From: Kitasatospora azatica KCTC 9699
GTDB lineage: Bacteria; Actinomycetota; Actinomycetes; Streptomycetales; Streptomycetaceae
Assembly: GCF_000744785.1 (NCBI RefSeq)
Contig: NZ_JQMO01000003.1
Span: 1,364,001 to 1,428,000 of the forward strand
Length of the DNA stretch: 64,000 nt
Direction: 5' to 3'
Below are positions 36,184-44,933 of this stretch, piece after piece (positions within the stretch are counted from its first letter, which is position 1; each line of letters starts with the position of its first letter). Position numbers and translations under genes: made by a program. Under the pieces are notes generated by a model. It made no database searches and was not told the DNA's origin. It saw nothing but the letters and a program-made list of their open reading frames with translations.

Positions 36184-38313
36184 GTGAGCGACACCACCGA
36201 TCTGATGGGCGCGCGCCCGGACGCCGACGCGACGGACACGCCCGCCGCCCCCGCGGCGCCGGCCAAGCGCCGCCGTACCGCTGCCGCAGGCCTTGACGGT
36301 CTGGTCCTGGCCGAGCTGCAGAAGCTCGCCTCGACCCTCGGCATCAGCGGCACCGGCCGTCTGCGCAAGAGCCAGCTCATCGAGGCCATCAAGGAGAAGA
36401 GCGGCGGCGACCCGCTGCTCGCCTCCGCCGGCACCGCGGCCGCGCCGGCGCGCGCCGCCGCCAAGGAGGCGGCCCCCGCGGCCGCCGCCGAGAAGCCGGC
36501 CCGCCGGACTCGCAGCACCGCCGCGGCCGCCACCGCGCCGGCCACCGAGGCTCCGGCCCAGATCGAGATCCCGGGCCAGGCGGCCCCCGAGGCCGCCGCT
36601 CCGGCGCGGGCCGAGCGCGGCCGTCGCCGGGCCACCTCGGCCGCCGGTGCGCCCGCCGCCGGTGCGCCCGGTGCCGTCGAGGCGGCCGCCGCGGGCACCG
36701 CCGTGGAGACCGTCGAGCCGGCCGCCGAGGCCAAGGCCGAGGCCAGGACCGAGGCGAAGGCCGAGGCGAAGACCGAGACCCAGCCGCGGACCTTCGAGGG
36801 CCGTGACGACCAGCGTGAGGGCCGTCGCGACCGCCGGGACCGCCGGGACCGCCGCGAGGGCGCCGAGCAGCGCACCGACGCGGCCGAGGGCGAGGGTGGC
36901 GACAGCCGCGAGTCGCGTCGCGACCGCCGCAACCGTCGCGACCGCGCCGACCGCCGGGACGGCCAGCAGGGCGGCGGCGCCCAGCAGCAGCCGGCCCAGC
37001 AGCCCGCGGCCCAGCCCGCCGCCGCCCAGCAGGGCGGCCAGGGCAGCCAGGGCGGTTACGACGACGACGAGTTCGGCGACGGCCGGCGCGGCCGCCGCGG
37101 CCGCTACCGCGACCGCAACCGCCGTGGCCGCGGCGAACGCTTCGAGGGCAGCGTCGCCGAGCCGCAGGTGGGCGACGACGATGTGCTGATCCCCGTCGCG
37201 GGCATCCTGGACATCCTCGACAACTACGCCTTCGTGCGGACCTCCGGCTACCTGCCGGGCCAGAACGACGTCTACGTCTCGCTCGCCCAGGTCCGCAAGA
37301 ACGGCCTGCGCAAGGGTGACGCGATCACCGGTGCGGTGCGCCAGCCCAAGGACGGCGAGCGCCGCGAGAAGTTCAACGCCATGGTGCGGCTGGACTCGGT
37401 GAACGGCATGGACCCGGAGAGCGGCCGCAACCGCCCCGAGTTCGGCAAGCTCACCCCGCTCTACCCGCAGGAGCGGCTGCGCCTGGAGACCGACCCGGGC
37501 GTGCTGACCACCCGGATCATCGACCTGGTGTCGCCGATCGGCAAGGGCCAGCGCGGTCTGATCGTCGCCCCGCCGAAGACCGGCAAGACGATGATCATGC
37601 AGGCGATCGCCAACGCGATCACCCGCAACAACCCCGAGTGCCACCTGATGGTCGTCCTGGTCGACGAGCGTCCGGAAGAGGTCACCGACATGCAGCGCTC
37701 GGTCAAGGGCGAGGTCATCTCCTCGACCTTCGACCGTCCGGCCGAGGACCACACCACGGTCGCCGAGCTGGCCATCGAGCGCGCCAAGCGCCTGGTGGAG
37801 CTGGGCCACGACGTGGTGATCCTGCTCGACTCGATCACCCGCCTGGGCCGCGCCTACAACCTGGCGGCGCCGGCCTCCGGCCGCATCCTGTCCGGTGGTG
37901 TCGACTCGACCGCGCTCTACCCGCCGAAGAAGTTCTTCGGTGCCGCGCGCAACATCGAGAACGGCGGCTCGCTGACCATCCTCGCCACCGCGCTGGTGGA
38001 GACCGGCTCGCGGGCCGACGAGGTGGTCTTCGAGGAGTTCAAGGGCACCGGCAACATGGAGCTGCGGCTGGACCGCAAGCTCGCCGACAAGCGGATCTTC
38101 CCCGCGGTGGACGTGGACGCGTCCAGCACCCGCAAGGAGGAGATCCTGCTCGGCAGCGAGGAGCTGGCGATCACCTGGAAGCTCCGCCGGGTGCTGCACG
38201 CGCTCGACTCGCAGCAGGCGATCGAGCTGCTGCTGGACAAGATGAAGCAGACCAAGTCGAACGCCGAGTTCCTGATGCAGATCGCCAAGACCACGCCGGG
38301 GTCCAGCGACTGA
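36184..38313 (+). CDS. rho: Transcription termination factor Rho (long actinobacterial form)
   Basis: About 709 residues from GTG 36184, preceded by GGAAGGA; in-frame upstream extensions lie in the leader. The N-terminal Rho domain (about 38-80, [21 protein letters not shown]) is followed by a ~240-residue insert that is Ala/Glu/Lys-rich and then packed with RRDRRDRR and Gln/Gly repeats. The cold-shock-like RNA-binding domain starts near residue 335 ([20 protein letters not shown]). The hexameric ATPase has Walker A APPKTGKT (about 462) and Walker B VVILLDS. Large basic inserts are typical of high-GC actinobacteria and bind RNA. Confidence 0.96.
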   Translation: MSDTTDLMGARPDADATDTPAAPAAPAKRRRTAAAGLDGLVLAELQKLASTLGISGTGRLRKSQLIEAIKEKSGGDPLLASAGTAAAPARAAAKEAAPAAAAEKPARRTRSTAAAATAPATEAPAQIEIPGQAAPEAAAPARAERGRRRATSAAGAPAAGAPGAVEAAAAGTAVETVEPAAEAKAEARTEAKAEAKTETQPRTFEGRDDQREGRRDRRDRRDRREGAEQRTDAAEGEGGDSRESRRDRRNRRDRADRRDGQQGGGAQQQPAQQPAAQPAAAQQGGQGSQGGYDDDEFGDGRRGRRGRYRDRNRRGRGERFEGSVAEPQVGDDDVLIPVAGILDILDNYAFVRTSGYLPGQNDVYVSLAQVRKNGLRKGDAITGAVRQPKDGERREKFNAMVRLDSVNGMDPESGRNRPEFGKLTPLYPQERLRLETDPGVLTTRIIDLVSPIGKGQRGLIVAPPKTGKTMIMQAIANAITRNNPECHLMVVLVDERPEEVTDMQRSVKGEVISSTFDRPAEDHTTVAELAIERAKRLVELGHDVVILLDSITRLGRAYNLAAPASGRILSGGVDSTALYPPKKFFGAARNIENGGSLTILATALVETGSRADEVVFEEFKGTGNMELRLDRKLADKRIFPAVDVDASSTRKEEILLGSEELAITWKLRRVLHALDSQQAIELLLDKMKQTKSNAEFLMQIAKTTPGSSD

Positions 38314-38331
38314 CGCATCGTCGGAGCGACA

Positions 38332-38374
38332 CGGCCGCGGGCGGCCACTGGATTCCAGTGGCCGCCCGCGGCCG
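38332..38374 (+). terminator. Strong terminator after rho
   Basis: A perfect 20-bp stem (38332-38351 with 38355-38374) closes on a 3-nt loop, without a U-tract. Confidence 0.85.
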
Positions 38375-38448
38375 TTGGCGTCCCGGCCTGTCCCCGGCTC
38401 AGGACAGGGCTGTGACACGAAGCGGACATACCGTCCTATTGGCTCGCT

Positions 38449-38454
38449 TATGCT
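38449..38454 (+). promoter_or_regulatory. Leaderless -10 element of the LCP gene
   Basis: TATGCT is followed by 6 bases and then ATG 38461. Confidence 0.45.
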
Positions 38455-38460
38455 CGAAAG

Positions 38461-39597
38461 ATGTCCGATGAACAGCAGCAGCCGAGTACCCGCCGGGAGC
38501 GCCGGGCCGCGCACCGCCGGGTGCGCAGCCGCAAGGCCAAGGTGCTGCGAGCCGTCGCCTTCACGGCGGCCGGCCTGGTGCTGGCCGGTGCGGGTACCGC
38601 CGGTTACGCGTACTGGAAGCTGAACGGCAACATCAAGAGCGTCGACATCGACTCCCAGCTCGGCACCGCCCGCCCCTCGGCCCCCAGCGACGGCTCGTTC
38701 AACGTGCTGGTGCTCGGCTCCGACTCGCGCAGCGGCGCCAACGGCAGCCTGGCCGGCGGCGACACCGGCGACACCGCCCGCTCGGACACCGCGATGGTGG
38801 TGCACGTCGCCCAGGACCACAAGACCGCCACCGTGGTCTCGATCCCGCGCGACACCCTGGTGGCCCGCCCGTCCTGCACCGCCAAGGACGGCAGCACCGT
38901 GCCGGCCGCCAAGAGCGCGATGTACAACAGCGCCTTCGAGGTGGGCGGCGCGGCCTGCGCGGTGAAGACCACCGAGCAGCTCACCGGCATGCGGATGAAC
39001 CACTACATCGAGATCGACTTCGCCGGTTTCGCGGGCTTCATCAACGCCATCGGCGGCGCGACCGTGACCACCTCGGTGAACATCCACGACAAGGACAGCG
39101 GCCTGGACCTCAAGGCCGGCACCAACCACCTCAACGGTGACCAGGCACTGGCCTTCGTCCGGACCCGGCACGGCGTCGGGGACGGCAGCGACCTGGGCCG
39201 GATCGAGCTGCAGAAGCAGATGGTGAAGTCGATCATCAAGCAGATCGGCAGCATCGGGCTGTTCTCCAACCCGGCCAAGCTCTACTCGGTCGGCGACACC
39301 CTGACCAAGTCGATCACCACCGACTCGGCGCTCGCCTCGGTGTCCGCGCTGACCGGTCTCGGCGAGGAGCTCAAGGGGATAGGGACGGACCAGCTGACCA
39401 TGGTCACGCTGCCGGTGGCGCCGGCCCCCGGCGACCCCAACCGGGTGGTGTCCAAGGCCCCCGAGGCCGGCCAGCTCTGGGACGCGCTGCGGGCCGACCA
39501 GCCCGCACCGAGCGCCATCGTCAGCAGCCAGCCGTCCAACCCGGCCGACCCCAAGGGATCGGCCGGCAGCGCGGCGAGCGCCACCGCTACCCCCTGA
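38461..39597 (+). CDS. LytR-CpsA-Psr (LCP) family cell-wall ligase
   Basis: A 378-residue protein with a basic cytoplasmic N-terminus, one membrane helix (about residues 30-55) and an extracellular LCP domain (about 78-280). Key segments are NVLVLGSDSRSG, RSDTAMVVHV, VSIPRDTLV and ALAFVRTRHGVGDGSDLGRIELQKQ, carrying the Asp and Arg residues that bind the polyprenyl pyrophosphate head group. LCP enzymes attach teichoic acids or other glycopolymers to peptidoglycan. The WecA-family transferase at 44926 could make the lipid-linked starter. Confidence 0.92.
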   Translation: MSDEQQQPSTRRERRAAHRRVRSRKAKVLRAVAFTAAGLVLAGAGTAGYAYWKLNGNIKSVDIDSQLGTARPSAPSDGSFNVLVLGSDSRSGANGSLAGGDTGDTARSDTAMVVHVAQDHKTATVVSIPRDTLVARPSCTAKDGSTVPAAKSAMYNSAFEVGGAACAVKTTEQLTGMRMNHYIEIDFAGFAGFINAIGGATVTTSVNIHDKDSGLDLKAGTNHLNGDQALAFVRTRHGVGDGSDLGRIELQKQMVKSIIKQIGSIGLFSNPAKLYSVGDTLTKSITTDSALASVSALTGLGEELKGIGTDQLTMVTLPVAPAPGDPNRVVSKAPEAGQLWDALRADQPAPSAIVSSQPSNPADPKGSAGSAASATATP

Positions 39598-39733
39598 GGC
39601 GTGCGGAATAACCTCGGACCCGCGTCAGTTTGGGAAGAAGCGGTCAGTGCTGGCACACTGGTCCGTCGGCCCCGGTTCACGTGCGGCATCCAAGCCGCCG
39701 ACCCGGCGCCCTCCCGATCACTAGGAGAATCCC

Positions 39734-39958
39734 TTGAAGCGCGACGTCCACCCCGAGTACGTGGTCACCAACGTGACCTGCACCTGCGGCGCCGAGTTCA
39801 CCACTCGCTCCACCGAGACCTCCGGCGTCATCCGCGCCGAGGTGTGCTCGCAGTGCCACCCGTTCTACACCGGCAAGCAGAAGATCCTCGACACCGGCGG
39901 CCGCGTGGCCCGCTTCGAGGCTCGCTTCGGCAAGGGCCTCAGCGGCAACCGGGCCTAG
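39734..39958 (+). CDS. rpmE: 50S ribosomal protein L31, zinc-binding form
   Basis: A 74-residue protein starting at TTG 39734 behind AGGAG. It keeps the zinc-binding cysteines (VTCTCGAEF and CSQCHPFY), so it is the zinc-containing paralogue used when zinc is sufficient. Conserved MKRDVHPEY and [11 protein letters not shown] segments confirm L31. Confidence 0.96.
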   Translation: MKRDVHPEYVVTNVTCTCGAEFTTRSTETSGVIRAEVCSQCHPFYTGKQKILDTGGRVARFEARFGKGLSGNRA

Positions 39959-39966
39959 CGCTCCCG

Positions 39967-40018
39967 CGGCGCCGGTCCTCGGCGCCCCCGCACTGCGGGG
40001 GCGCCGGGACCGGCGCCG
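39967..40018 (+). terminator. Terminator after rpmE
   Basis: A long, nearly perfect GC-rich inverted repeat is centred on 39993, with arms of about 25 nt. Confidence 0.75.
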
Positions 40019-40095
40019 TTCGCGTCTTGCCCCTCAGTCGCCGCCGGCGGATGTCACCGCACCCAACCACGCTCCCGGGAAAGTAGGCCCACCCC

Positions 40096-41172
40096 ATGTT
40101 CGAGGCAGTCGAAGAGCTCCTCGTCGAGCACGCCGCCCTCGAAGAGCGGCTGGCCGACCCGTCGGTCCACGCGGACCAGGCCAACGCGCGCAAGCTGGCC
40201 AAGCGGTACGCCGAGCTGACCCCGATCACCCGCACCTACCGGGCCTGGCGACAGGCCGGCGAGGACATCGAGGCGGCCCGCGAGTTCGCGGCCGAGGACC
40301 CCGACTTCATCGCCGAGGCGAAGGCCGCCGAGAAGCGCCAGGAGGAGCTGACCGAGGAGCTGCGCCTGCTGCTGGTGCCGCGCGACCCCAACGACGACAA
40401 GGACGTCATCCTCGAGGTCAAGGCGGGCGAGGGCGGCGAGGAGTCGGCGCTGTTCGCCGGCGACCTGCTGCGGATGTACCTGCGGTACGCGGAGCGGGTG
40501 GGCTGGAAGACCGAGATCATCGACGCCAACGAGTCCGACCTCGGCGGCTACAAGGACGTCTCGGTGGCCGTGAAGACCAAGGGCATGACGGAGCCCGGCC
40601 AGGGCGTCTGGGCCCGCCTGAAGTACGAGGGCGGCGTGCACCGGGTGCAGCGGGTGCCCGCGACCGAGTCGCAGGGCCGCATCCACACCTCGGCGGCGGG
40701 CGTGCTGGTCACCCCGGAGGCCGAGGAGGTCGAGGTGGAGATCCACGCCAACGACCTGCGGATCGACGTCTACCGCTCGTCCGGCCCCGGCGGCCAGTCG
40801 GTCAACACCACCGACTCCGCGGTCCGGATCACGCACCTGCCGACCGGTATCGTGGCGTCCTGCCAGAACGAGAAGAGCCAGCTGCAGAACAAGGAGTCGG
40901 CGATGCGCATCCTGCGGTCGCGACTGCTGGCCGCAGCGGTGGAGGCGGCCGAGCAGGAGGCCTCGGACGCCCGGCGCAGCCAGGTCCGCACGGTCGACCG
41001 CTCGGAGCGGATCCGGACGTACAACTTCCCGGAGAACCGGATCTCGGACCACCGCACCGGCTTCAAGGCGTACAACCTGGACCAGGTGCTCGACGGCGAC
41101 CTGGCCGCGCTGATCCAGTCCGCCGTGGACGCCGATGCCGCGGCGAAGCTCGCCGCGGCGCAAGAGCAGTAA
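40096..41172 (+). CDS. prfA: Peptide chain release factor 1
   Basis: A 358-residue class I release factor reading UAA and UAG. The GGQ motif is in [18 protein letters not shown], and [14 protein letters not shown] contains the RF1-type PxT-like region. Its methylating enzyme PrmC is encoded 23 bases downstream. Confidence 0.97.
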   Translation: MFEAVEELLVEHAALEERLADPSVHADQANARKLAKRYAELTPITRTYRAWRQAGEDIEAAREFAAEDPDFIAEAKAAEKRQEELTEELRLLLVPRDPNDDKDVILEVKAGEGGEESALFAGDLLRMYLRYAERVGWKTEIIDANESDLGGYKDVSVAVKTKGMTEPGQGVWARLKYEGGVHRVQRVPATESQGRIHTSAAGVLVTPEAEEVEVEIHANDLRIDVYRSSGPGGQSVNTTDSAVRITHLPTGIVASCQNEKSQLQNKESAMRILRSRLLAAAVEAAEQEASDARRSQVRTVDRSERIRTYNFPENRISDHRTGFKAYNLDQVLDGDLAALIQSAVDADAAAKLAAAQEQ

Positions 41173-41195
41173 CCACCGCAGAGGGGTACGTACGG

Positions 41196-42062
41196 ATGAA
41201 CCTGCTGCTCGCCGAGGTGGCCCAGGCCACCCAGCGGTTGGCCGCGGCCGGCGTGCCGTCGCCGCGCTTCGACGCGGAGGAGCTCGCCGCACACATCCAC
41301 CACGTCAAGCGCAGCCAGCTGCACACCGTGAAGGACGCCGACTTCGACGCCCGGTACTGGGAGGCCGTCTCCCGCCGGGAGGCCCGCGAGCCGCTGCAGC
41401 ACATCACCGGGCGGGCGTTCTTCCGCTACCTCGAGCTGGAGGTCGGCCCCGGGGTGTTCGTGCCCCGGCCGGAGACCGAGACGGTGGTCGAGTGGGCGAT
41501 AGAGGCCGTGCGCGAGATGGACGTGGCCGAGCCGCTGGTGGTGGACCTCTGCTCGGGCTCCGGCGCGATCGCGCTGGCCCTGGCCCAGGAGCTGCCGCGC
41601 TCCATCGTGCACGCCTTCGAGCTGGACGAGGGTGCGCTGAAGTACACCCGGCGCAACATCGACGCCAGCAGCGACCGGGACCGGGTCACCCTGCACGCCG
41701 GGGACGCCACCCTGGCCTTCGCCGAGGACCGCTCCTGGGACGGCCGGTTCGACCTGGTGATCAGCAACCCGCCGTACATCCCGCTGACCGAGTGGGAGTA
41801 CGTGGCCCCCGAGGCCCGCGACCACGACCCGCAGATGTCGCTCTTCTCGGGTGAGGACGGCCTGGACACCATCCGCGGCATCGAACGGGTGGCGGCCAGG
41901 CTGCTGCGCCCCGGCGGCGCGGTGGTGATCGAGCACGCGGACACCCAGGGCGGGCAGGTGCCGTGGATCTTCAACGAGGAGGGCGGCTGGACGGACACCG
42001 CCGACCACCGTGACCTGAACGGTCGTCCGAGGTTCACCACCGCCCGCAAGACCTCGCTGTGA
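41196..42062 (+). CDS. prmC: Release factor glutamine methyltransferase
   Basis: A 288-residue SAM-dependent enzyme that methylates the GGQ glutamine of release factors. The N-terminal helical domain is followed by GVFVPRPETE, the SAM motif VVDLCSGSGAIALALA and the catalytic SNPPYIP. It directly follows prfA, one of its substrates. The last bases join a 12-bp tandem repeat running into the gap before the next gene. Confidence 0.95.
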   Translation: MNLLLAEVAQATQRLAAAGVPSPRFDAEELAAHIHHVKRSQLHTVKDADFDARYWEAVSRREAREPLQHITGRAFFRYLELEVGPGVFVPRPETETVVEWAIEAVREMDVAEPLVVDLCSGSGAIALALAQELPRSIVHAFELDEGALKYTRRNIDASSDRDRVTLHAGDATLAFAEDRSWDGRFDLVISNPPYIPLTEWEYVAPEARDHDPQMSLFSGEDGLDTIRGIERVAARLLRPGGAVVIEHADTQGGQVPWIFNEEGGWTDTADHRDLNGRPRFTTARKTSL

Positions 42063-42103
42063 CGACTGCTGTGACTACCGCTGTGACTTTCGTTGTGACT
42101 TCC
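42056..42103 (+). repeat. 12-bp tandem repeat, four units
   Basis: Four units of the type GCTGTGACTNNC run from 42056 to 42103, beginning inside the last codons of prmC. Each unit carries TGA. Confidence 0.75.
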
Positions 42104-42120
42104 AAGAGGGGACTGCACCG

Positions 42121-42768
42121 ATGAGCCGCCGTTACGACTGTGCCGATGCCGGCGACCGTGCCACCGGGCTGCGCGAGGCCGCCTCGGCGATCCGCCGCGG
42201 CGAGCTCGTCGTGCTGCCCACCGACACCGTGTACGGGATCGGCGCGGACGCCTTCAACGCGGAGGCCGTGGCCGGTCTGCTGGCCGCCAAGGGCCGCGGC
42301 CGCGACATGCCCTCGCCGGTGCTGGTCGGCTCGCCGACCACCCTGCACGGTCTGGTCACCGACTTCTCCGAGAAGGCCTGGGAGCTGGTCGACGCCTTCT
42401 GGCCGGGCGGCCTGACCCTGGTGGCCCGTCACCAGCCGTCGCTGCGTTGGGACCTGGGCGAGACCCGGGGCACCGTCGCGGTCCGGATGCCGCTGCACCC
42501 GGTCGCCATCGAGCTGCTCAACGCCACCGGTCCGCTCGCGGTCTCCAGCGCCAACAAGTCCGGCCAGCCGGCCCCCAGCGACTGCGAGGACGCCGAGTAC
42601 CAGCTGGGCGACTCGGTCGCGATCTACCTCGACGGCGGCAAGACCGAGCACGGCCAGGCCTCCTCGATCGTGGACGTCACCGGCAAGATCCCGGTGCTGC
42701 TGCGCGCGGGTGCCGTCAGCCTCGAGCAGCTGAGGGAGGTCGTCCCCGACCTGGAGGCCGGCAGTTGA
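42121..42768 (+). CDS. Threonylcarbamoyl-AMP synthase (Sua5/YciO/YrdC family)
   Basis: A 215-residue protein. The family signature LPTDTVYGIGADAFN is near the N-terminus, followed by KGRGRDMPSPVLV, WPGGLTLV and the RMPLHPVA and SSANKSG segments. It makes threonylcarbamoyl-AMP for the t6A modification of tRNAs reading ANN codons. AGAGGGG precedes ATG 42121. Its stop overlaps the phosphatase start. Confidence 0.93.
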   Translation: MSRRYDCADAGDRATGLREAASAIRRGELVVLPTDTVYGIGADAFNAEAVAGLLAAKGRGRDMPSPVLVGSPTTLHGLVTDFSEKAWELVDAFWPGGLTLVARHQPSLRWDLGETRGTVAVRMPLHPVAIELLNATGPLAVSSANKSGQPAPSDCEDAEYQLGDSVAIYLDGGKTEHGQASSIVDVTGKIPVLLRAGAVSLEQLREVVPDLEAGS

Positions 42769-43472
42769 CGGCCTCGCTGCACCCCGGTCTCGACCCCGGC
42801 TGGGTGACGGGCGCACTGGCCGCCCGGCACCGGCCGGCCGACAGCTTCCGGATCCTCTTCGTCTGCACCGGCAACGTCTGCCGGTCGCCGATCGCCGAGC
42901 GGCTGACCCGGCACGAGCTGGACGCCCGGCTGGACGCCCGGGCGGCCGGCCGGATCCTGGTGGAGAGCGCCGGCACCTGGGGCCACGAGGGCGCCCCGAT
43001 GGAGGCGCACGCGGCCACCGTGCTGGACGAGTACGGCGTGGACAGCCGCAACTTCGCCGGCCGTGAGCTGCTGGACGAGCACGTGGTGCTGGCCGACCTG
43101 GTCCTGACCGCGACCCTGGACCACCGCGCACAGGTGATCTCGATGGGCCACGCGGCGGGCCTGCGCACCTTCACGCTCAAGGAGTTCACCCGCCTGGTGC
43201 GGCTGATAGACCCGGCCACGCTGCCCGCGGTCGGCCAGGGCGCGGAGGTCGCCGAGCGGGCCCGGGCGCTGGTCCGGGCGGCCGCCGCGCTGCGCGGCTG
43301 GCGACCGGCCGCCAACCCCGAGGCGGACGAGGTGGACGACCCCTACGGCGCCCCGATCGGCATGTTCCGCAACTGCGGCGAGGAGATATTCGACGCGCTG
43401 GACCCGGTGATGACCGCACTGACGGGTGTACCGGGCCCGCGCCCTCAGGACAGTCCCGGCGCGGCGTCCTAG
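42765..43472 (+). CDS. Low-molecular-weight protein tyrosine phosphatase
   Basis: About 235 residues from TTG 42765, which overlaps the Sua5 stop by 4 bases (TTGA); GTG 42804 is an alternative. The P-loop is VCTGNVCRSPIAE (CX5R) and the general-acid motif is DDPYGAP near the C-terminus. The N-terminal ~25 residues precede the catalytic fold. Such phosphatases act on tyrosine kinases or surface-polysaccharide systems, fitting the WecA-type gene two positions downstream. Confidence 0.9.
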   Translation: MTASLHPGLDPGWVTGALAARHRPADSFRILFVCTGNVCRSPIAERLTRHELDARLDARAAGRILVESAGTWGHEGAPMEAHAATVLDEYGVDSRNFAGRELLDEHVVLADLVLTATLDHRAQVISMGHAAGLRTFTLKEFTRLVRLIDPATLPAVGQGAEVAERARALVRAAAALRGWRPAANPEADEVDDPYGAPIGMFRNCGEEIFDALDPVMTALTGVPGPRPQDSPGAAS

Positions 43473-43509
43473 GCTGGTTTCCACCGCCCCAAGGCCCCGG
43501 AGCGCCGCC

Positions 43510-44793
43510 ATGACCCTCACCGATGCCGCGCACGGTCTCGAACAGCACCGCCACTGGGAGCCCGCCGAGGCCCTGCGCACCGCCGATCCCGAACTGGCCG
43601 ACCTGCTCTCGGCGGAGGCCGAGCGGCGGGCGAGCGGACTGCAGCTGCTGGCGGGGGAGAACCTGGCCACCGAGGCGGTGCGGGCCGCGCTGGCCGGCCC
43701 GCTGATCGACAAGTACGCCGAGGGCTACCCGGGCCACCGCCACCACACCGGCTGCGCGGTGGCCGACGCCACCGAACTGCTCGCGGTCTCCCGGGCCCGC
43801 ACCCTGTTCGCCGCCGAGCACGCCAATGTGCAACCCCGCTCCGGGACTTCGGCGATGCTGGCGACCTATGCCGCGCTGCTGCGGCCCGGCGACGCGGTGC
43901 TGGCGATGTCGCTGGAACACGGCGGCCACCTCTCCTGCGGGTCGAAGGCCAACTTCTCCGGGCGCTGGTTCGACTTCATCGGCTACGGGGTGCGCGAGGA
44001 GGACGGCCTGGTCGACCTGGACCAGGTCCGCGAACTGGCCAAGGCGCACCGACCGAAGGCGATCATCGCCGGCTCGATCTCCTACCCGCGGCACCTGGAC
44101 TGGGCGGCCTTCCGGGAGATCGCCGACGAGGTGGACGCCTACCTGATCGCCACCGCCGCGCAGACCACCGGCCTGGTGGCGGCCGGCGCGGCCCCCTCCC
44201 CGGTGCCGTACGCCGACGTGGTGGTGGCGGCCACCCACAAGCTGCTGCGCGGCCCGCGCGGCGGCCTGCTGCTCTGCACCGAGGAGCTGGCCGAGCGGGT
44301 GGACCGGGCGGTCTTCCCGTTCACCCAGGGTGGTGCGGCGATGAACGAGGTGGCGGCCAAGGCGGTGGCATTCGCGCAGGCGTCCACGCCGGAGTTCGGT
44401 GCGTACATCCGGCGTGCGGTGGACGGTGCGCGCGCCCTGGCCGGCTCGCTGGCGCTCAGCGGGGTCCGGCCGCTGACCGGTGGCACCGACACCCACCTGG
44501 TCACCGCCGACGTCGGCCCGCTGGGCCTGACCGGCGCGCAGGCCGAGCGGCGGTGCGCCGCGGCCGGGCTGCTGCTCGGCAAGTGCGCGCTGCCGTTCGA
44601 CCCGGCGCCGGCCGCCGAGACCTCCGGGATCCGGCTGGGCACCGGGACGGCGGCGGCGCTCGGACTGGGCGCCGCCGAGCTCGGCGAGGTCGGTGAACTG
44701 ATCGGTGCCCTGCTCAGCGGGGGTGAGCAGGCCGCGGTGGCGGCCCGAGTGCGGGAGTTGGCGGGCGGCGTGAGCCAGGAAGGCGCCCGGTAG
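43510..44793 (+). CDS. Serine hydroxymethyltransferase-like protein with altered active site
   Basis: A 427-residue fold I PLP protein aligned along its length with GlyA: AGENLAT, LEHGGHLSCGSKANFSG, THKLLRGPRGG with the PLP lysine Lys244, and SGIRLGT with the carboxylate Arg. Several SHMT residues are changed. The Asp that contacts the pyridine nitrogen (D-x-A-H in GlyA) is Thr215, the following His is Gln218 (ATAAQTTGL), and the catalytic Tyr of RYYGGC is His79 (RHHTGC). It may therefore catalyse a different reaction or be weak. ATG 43510 has GGAG upstream and a -10-like TAGGCT at 43471-43476. A genuine glyA probably exists elsewhere. Confidence 0.8.
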   Translation: MTLTDAAHGLEQHRHWEPAEALRTADPELADLLSAEAERRASGLQLLAGENLATEAVRAALAGPLIDKYAEGYPGHRHHTGCAVADATELLAVSRARTLFAAEHANVQPRSGTSAMLATYAALLRPGDAVLAMSLEHGGHLSCGSKANFSGRWFDFIGYGVREEDGLVDLDQVRELAKAHRPKAIIAGSISYPRHLDWAAFREIADEVDAYLIATAAQTTGLVAAGAAPSPVPYADVVVAATHKLLRGPRGGLLLCTEELAERVDRAVFPFTQGGAAMNEVAAKAVAFAQASTPEFGAYIRRAVDGARALAGSLALSGVRPLTGGTDTHLVTADVGPLGLTGAQAERRCAAAGLLLGKCALPFDPAPAAETSGIRLGTGTAAALGLGAAELGEVGELIGALLSGGEQAAVAARVRELAGGVSQEGAR

Positions 44794-44843
44794 AGCGAAC
44801 CGCGATGCACGCACCGCGCGTCCGACTCAATAAGCTGTGTGCC

Positions 44844-44933
44844 GTGGCGACGCACCTCGAACCCCTCACCCGTGCGGGAGTACCTTCCGTACGCACCTGT
44901 CTGCGCGCGCGGAAGGAGGCTGTCGGTGCGTGA
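44844..44933 (+). CDS. Possible leaderless upstream ORF overlapping the wecA-like start
   Basis: TAAGCT (44831-44836), 7 bases and then GTG 44844 reproduce the leaderless layout seen elsewhere in the window. The 29-codon frame ends at TGA 44933, overlapping the wecA-like GTG at 44926 in another frame by 8 bases. The peptide (ATHLEPLTRAGVPSVRTCL, then ARKEAVGA) matches nothing I know. It may couple translation to the downstream gene, or simply be fortuitous. Confidence 0.4.
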   Translation: MATHLEPLTRAGVPSVRTCLRARKEAVGA

